Part shown: positions 5,540 through 7,438 of the stretch, piece after piece
How positions within the stretch are numbered: position 1 is the first letter of the stretch
Layout of the letters: each line of letters begins with the position of its first letter
DNA from: Pseudomonadales bacterium
Lineage (GTDB): Bacteria > Pseudomonadota > Gammaproteobacteria > Pseudomonadales > Azotimanducaceae
Assembly (NCBI GenBank): GCA_007128525.1
Contig: SKXG01000420.1
Location: 1 to 7,438 of the forward strand
Direction of reading: 5' to 3'
DNA length: 7,438 nucleotides
Notes under the pieces: generated by a model
Databases searched by the model: none
The model's input: only the letters and a program-made list of their open reading frames with translations
What the model was told of the DNA's origin: nothing
Made by a program: the position numbers and the translations under genes

Positions 5540-7438
5540 ATGGATAGCGCGCAATCCGAAGCTGGCAGCACCAGGCTTTCGGGCAGATCGATCTGGTCCG
5601 TTATTGCCTGTGGCATCGCTTTGAGCCTGCTCTCGCTGCCCGCCTTGGCACTGCGACCGTCTGAAGCGGAACAGGCGGCAATCGTGTTGGAGGATTACTT
5701 TCAACGCTACTGTCAGGGTGCGGCCTTCGAGACGGCCAGGGCCCGACTCCAGAGCGAGGCAAGCTTTCGACATCATCAGGACCCTTACAGGCCCGACCCA
5801 CCTGAGGGTGAGGTCTGGATGATCAATGACACCACATTGTCTCGCTTCGGGCTCAGTATTACGGCAAGAGCTGGAGAGGGGCGCTGCCAGTTTGCAGTCT
5901 GGCCAGAAGCTACAAGCCTGTTCGCCTTCGTTGCCCGTCGCCTTGAAGGCAGTGGTGCCTGGCAGCGAAATTTTGTTTCCCGCCCGGACGAAGGGAACCT
6001 CCTTGAGCGCCGGCAGTACAGCAATGATGATCTGCAGCGTGATGACCGCTACTTCGTGATTGAGCTGAGTGCCTACCGGGGTGATGCCACCGTGCTGGGT
6101 CAGTACAGGCGGACTCGTTCTGAAAGTCGTGCGTTGATCAACGATCCCGATGTGCGCTGGCACGTTACCACGGTGACCGAGGAAAACTTTACCATTCCTG
6201 TGGCCGAAATCTGGCTGCAGGACCACAAGCTGCAGTTGAGCAGTGATACCCGGAACTGGCGCCTCAGCTTCCACCCTCGTTTTTACCAGCACCTGAATCG
6301 CGCATCGGACCAGCAGCGTTACTATTATCGGTCACAATCCGGCATGAATATCGATGGCCGTAGTGTGCCGTCCTATCAGGCCTGTATTGAAGGCAGTGCG
6401 GCCTGTGCCAAGGACGGCGCCCACTTTTCAATGCCGTTGGATCAGGTCAGCTTGAACATGCTGCGCAGTGGTCAGACGCTGCACATAAGCGCGGAGACCA
6501 CGGCGGGTGAGTGGTATGATTTTGAGTTTTCGCTGGACGGACTGGCGGATGTGATGGCCGAAGTGGAGAGCCGTTTCGAGCCGGAGTTGCTGGCGGCTAT
6601 GGCGTTTGCAGAAGGCGACAAAGCTCGCTTTGCTGAATTGCTGGAAGCCGGCTTGAATCCACATCTGAAAATCTCGCAGGTACCGCTACTGCATGCGGCG
6701 CTCAGCATGGATCTGCCGGACTGGGCCGACCTGTTGATCGCCCATGGCGCCGATGTGAACCATCGCTTTGAGGATGGTCATGGCGTTGTTGGTACTGGCC
6801 TGATCATGTCGGCACACTATGCGCGTGATACAACCCTGATGCGGCATTACCTCAGGCTTGGTGCCAATACTGAAGCACGGGACAGCAATGGCCGCACTGC
6901 CCTGCTGCGAACTGTGAATTACGATGATGATCTGGAAAAATATCGCTTGCTGGCTGCGGCCGGCGCCAATCTGCAGGCCAGAGACCAGAGAGGCTGGACC
7001 CGCCTGCACTGGAGTGCCCGTGGTTTCGGCGACCGCACAGCAGAGCTGGCATGGCTGATTGACAAGGGGCTGCCCATTCACGCTGCCGATGATGAGGGCA
7101 ACACCGCATTGCATGTCGCCATCGAGGACATCAGCCTGCGTTCAGTGCGCTGGCTGATTGAGCATGGCGCTGATCCCTATCGTAGCAACAGAGCCGGGCA
7201 AACCGCCTTCGATGTGGCGCGCATGGTTCGTGACAATCCCGCCGAGTATCACCTGCCGGCTGCGGTAAGCACTGAGCGGGCCGATGACGTTCGGGACTGG
7301 ATGTCGAACCTGATTGAAGGCATGGAGAACTGGCGGATCGTGGTCTGGGATCATCCCAGGTACGGCAACATCACTGAAGGCAGCATTCAGGCGACGATGC
7401 GGTCGACCGGCCGCAGCCGTGACAGCATCATCCGGCAG
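5540..7438 (+). CDS. Exported ankyrin-repeat protein with unassigned N-terminal part, 3' end cut by window edge
   Basis: An open frame of 633 codons reaches the right edge without a stop. A signal peptide is likely: basic Arg12 and Arg17, a hydrophobic core at 19-36, and probable cleavage after ALA near 38. Residues 40-345 match nothing I recognise with certainty. Four cysteines after the signal (58, 116, 282, 289) suggest disulfides, and 276-345 loosely resembles the C-terminal part of IalB-type proteins. Residues about 348-565 form some six ankyrin repeats, including LLIAHGADVN (398-407), YLRLGANTEARDSNGRTAL (437-455), LLAAAGANLQARDQRGWTRLH (470-490) and WLIEHGADPYRSNRAGQTA (538-556). Ankyrin repeats bind other proteins. 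ATG at 5540 is preferred over 5534 because AGGGA (5530-5534) is then 5 bases away. It lies 48 bp after the cyclase gene, probably on the same transcript. I cannot assign a function. Confidence 0.88.
   Translation, partial: MDSAQSEAGSTRLSGRSIWSVIACGIALSLLSLPALALRPSEAEQAAIVLEDYFQRYCQGAAFETARARLQSEASFRHHQDPYRPDPPEGEVWMINDTTLSRFGLSITARAGEGRCQFAVWPEATSLFAFVARRLEGSGAWQRNFVSRPDEGNLLERRQYSNDDLQRDDRYFVIELSAYRGDATVLGQYRRTRSESRALINDPDVRWHVTTVTEENFTIPVAEIWLQDHKLQLSSDTRNWRLSFHPRFYQHLNRASDQQRYYYRSQSGMNIDGRSVPSYQACIEGSAACAKDGAHFSMPLDQVSLNMLRSGQTLHISAETTAGEWYDFEFSLDGLADVMAEVESRFEPELLAAMAFAEGDKARFAELLEAGLNPHLKISQVPLLHAALSMDLPDWADLLIAHGADVNHRFEDGHGVVGTGLIMSAHYARDTTLMRHYLRLGANTEARDSNGRTALLRTVNYDDDLEKYRLLAAAGANLQARDQRGWTRLHWSARGFGDRTAELAWLIDKGLPIHAADDEGNTALHVAIEDISLRSVRWLIEHGADPYRSNRAGQTAFDVARMVRDNPAEYHLPAAVSTERADDVRDWMSNLIEGMENWRIVVWDHPRYGNITEGSIQATMRSTGRSRDSIIRQ

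Noticed and set aside
5393..6292. 299-residue open frame on the minus strand
   Set aside because: It lies antisense to the end of the cyclase gene and the start of the ankyrin gene, both well supported. Its translation has no recognisable motif.

Overview
The window is GC-rich chromosomal DNA, most likely from a gammaproteobacterium. This is inferred from gene content, codon usage and the style of the Ada, AlkA and TetR proteins; no rRNA or other phylogenetic marker is present. I see no tRNA, CRISPR array, insertion sequence or phage gene. Coding density is high on both strands.

Positions 1-2152 (minus strand) hold a compact alkylation-repair cassette, read from right to left. The first gene encodes an Ada-type protein made of an AraC-like DNA-binding domain fused to an O6-alkylguanine methyltransferase. 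An AlkA-type 3-methyladenine glycosylase follows, overlapping by 4 bp. Last is an alkyltransferase-like (ATL) protein, overlapping alkA by 11 bp and cut by the window edge. Together they cover direct reversal, base excision, and lesion flagging for nucleotide excision repair. The Ada protein lacks the N-terminal phosphotriester-sensing domain of E. coli Ada, so its inducing signal is unclear.

Positions 2281-3440 (minus strand) hold a NemR/AcuR-like TetR regulator followed by an exported single-domain cupin. They are separated by a short spacer containing two strong hairpins. The regulator is divergent from a GNAT acetyltransferase gene on the plus strand (3632-4273). The divergent region carries a palindrome of the type bound by NemR-like regulators, placed so that it could control both directions. 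The regulator keeps the cysteine that is redox-active in NemR, which suggests an electrophile- or oxidant-responsive module.

Positions 4457-7438 (plus strand) hold a six-helix membrane diguanylate cyclase with an intact GGEEF active site and an RxxD inhibition site. Forty-eight bases later begins a long gene for an exported protein. It has about 300 residues of poorly recognised sequence, part of it faintly IalB-like, then several ankyrin repeats, and runs off the right edge. The two are plausibly co-transcribed.

Nothing here is an unmistakably new system. The most unusual items are the overlapping ada-alkA-atl arrangement with a sensorless Ada, the NemR-like regulator whose lysine partner appears to be arginine, and the exported ankyrin protein with its unassigned N-terminal part.
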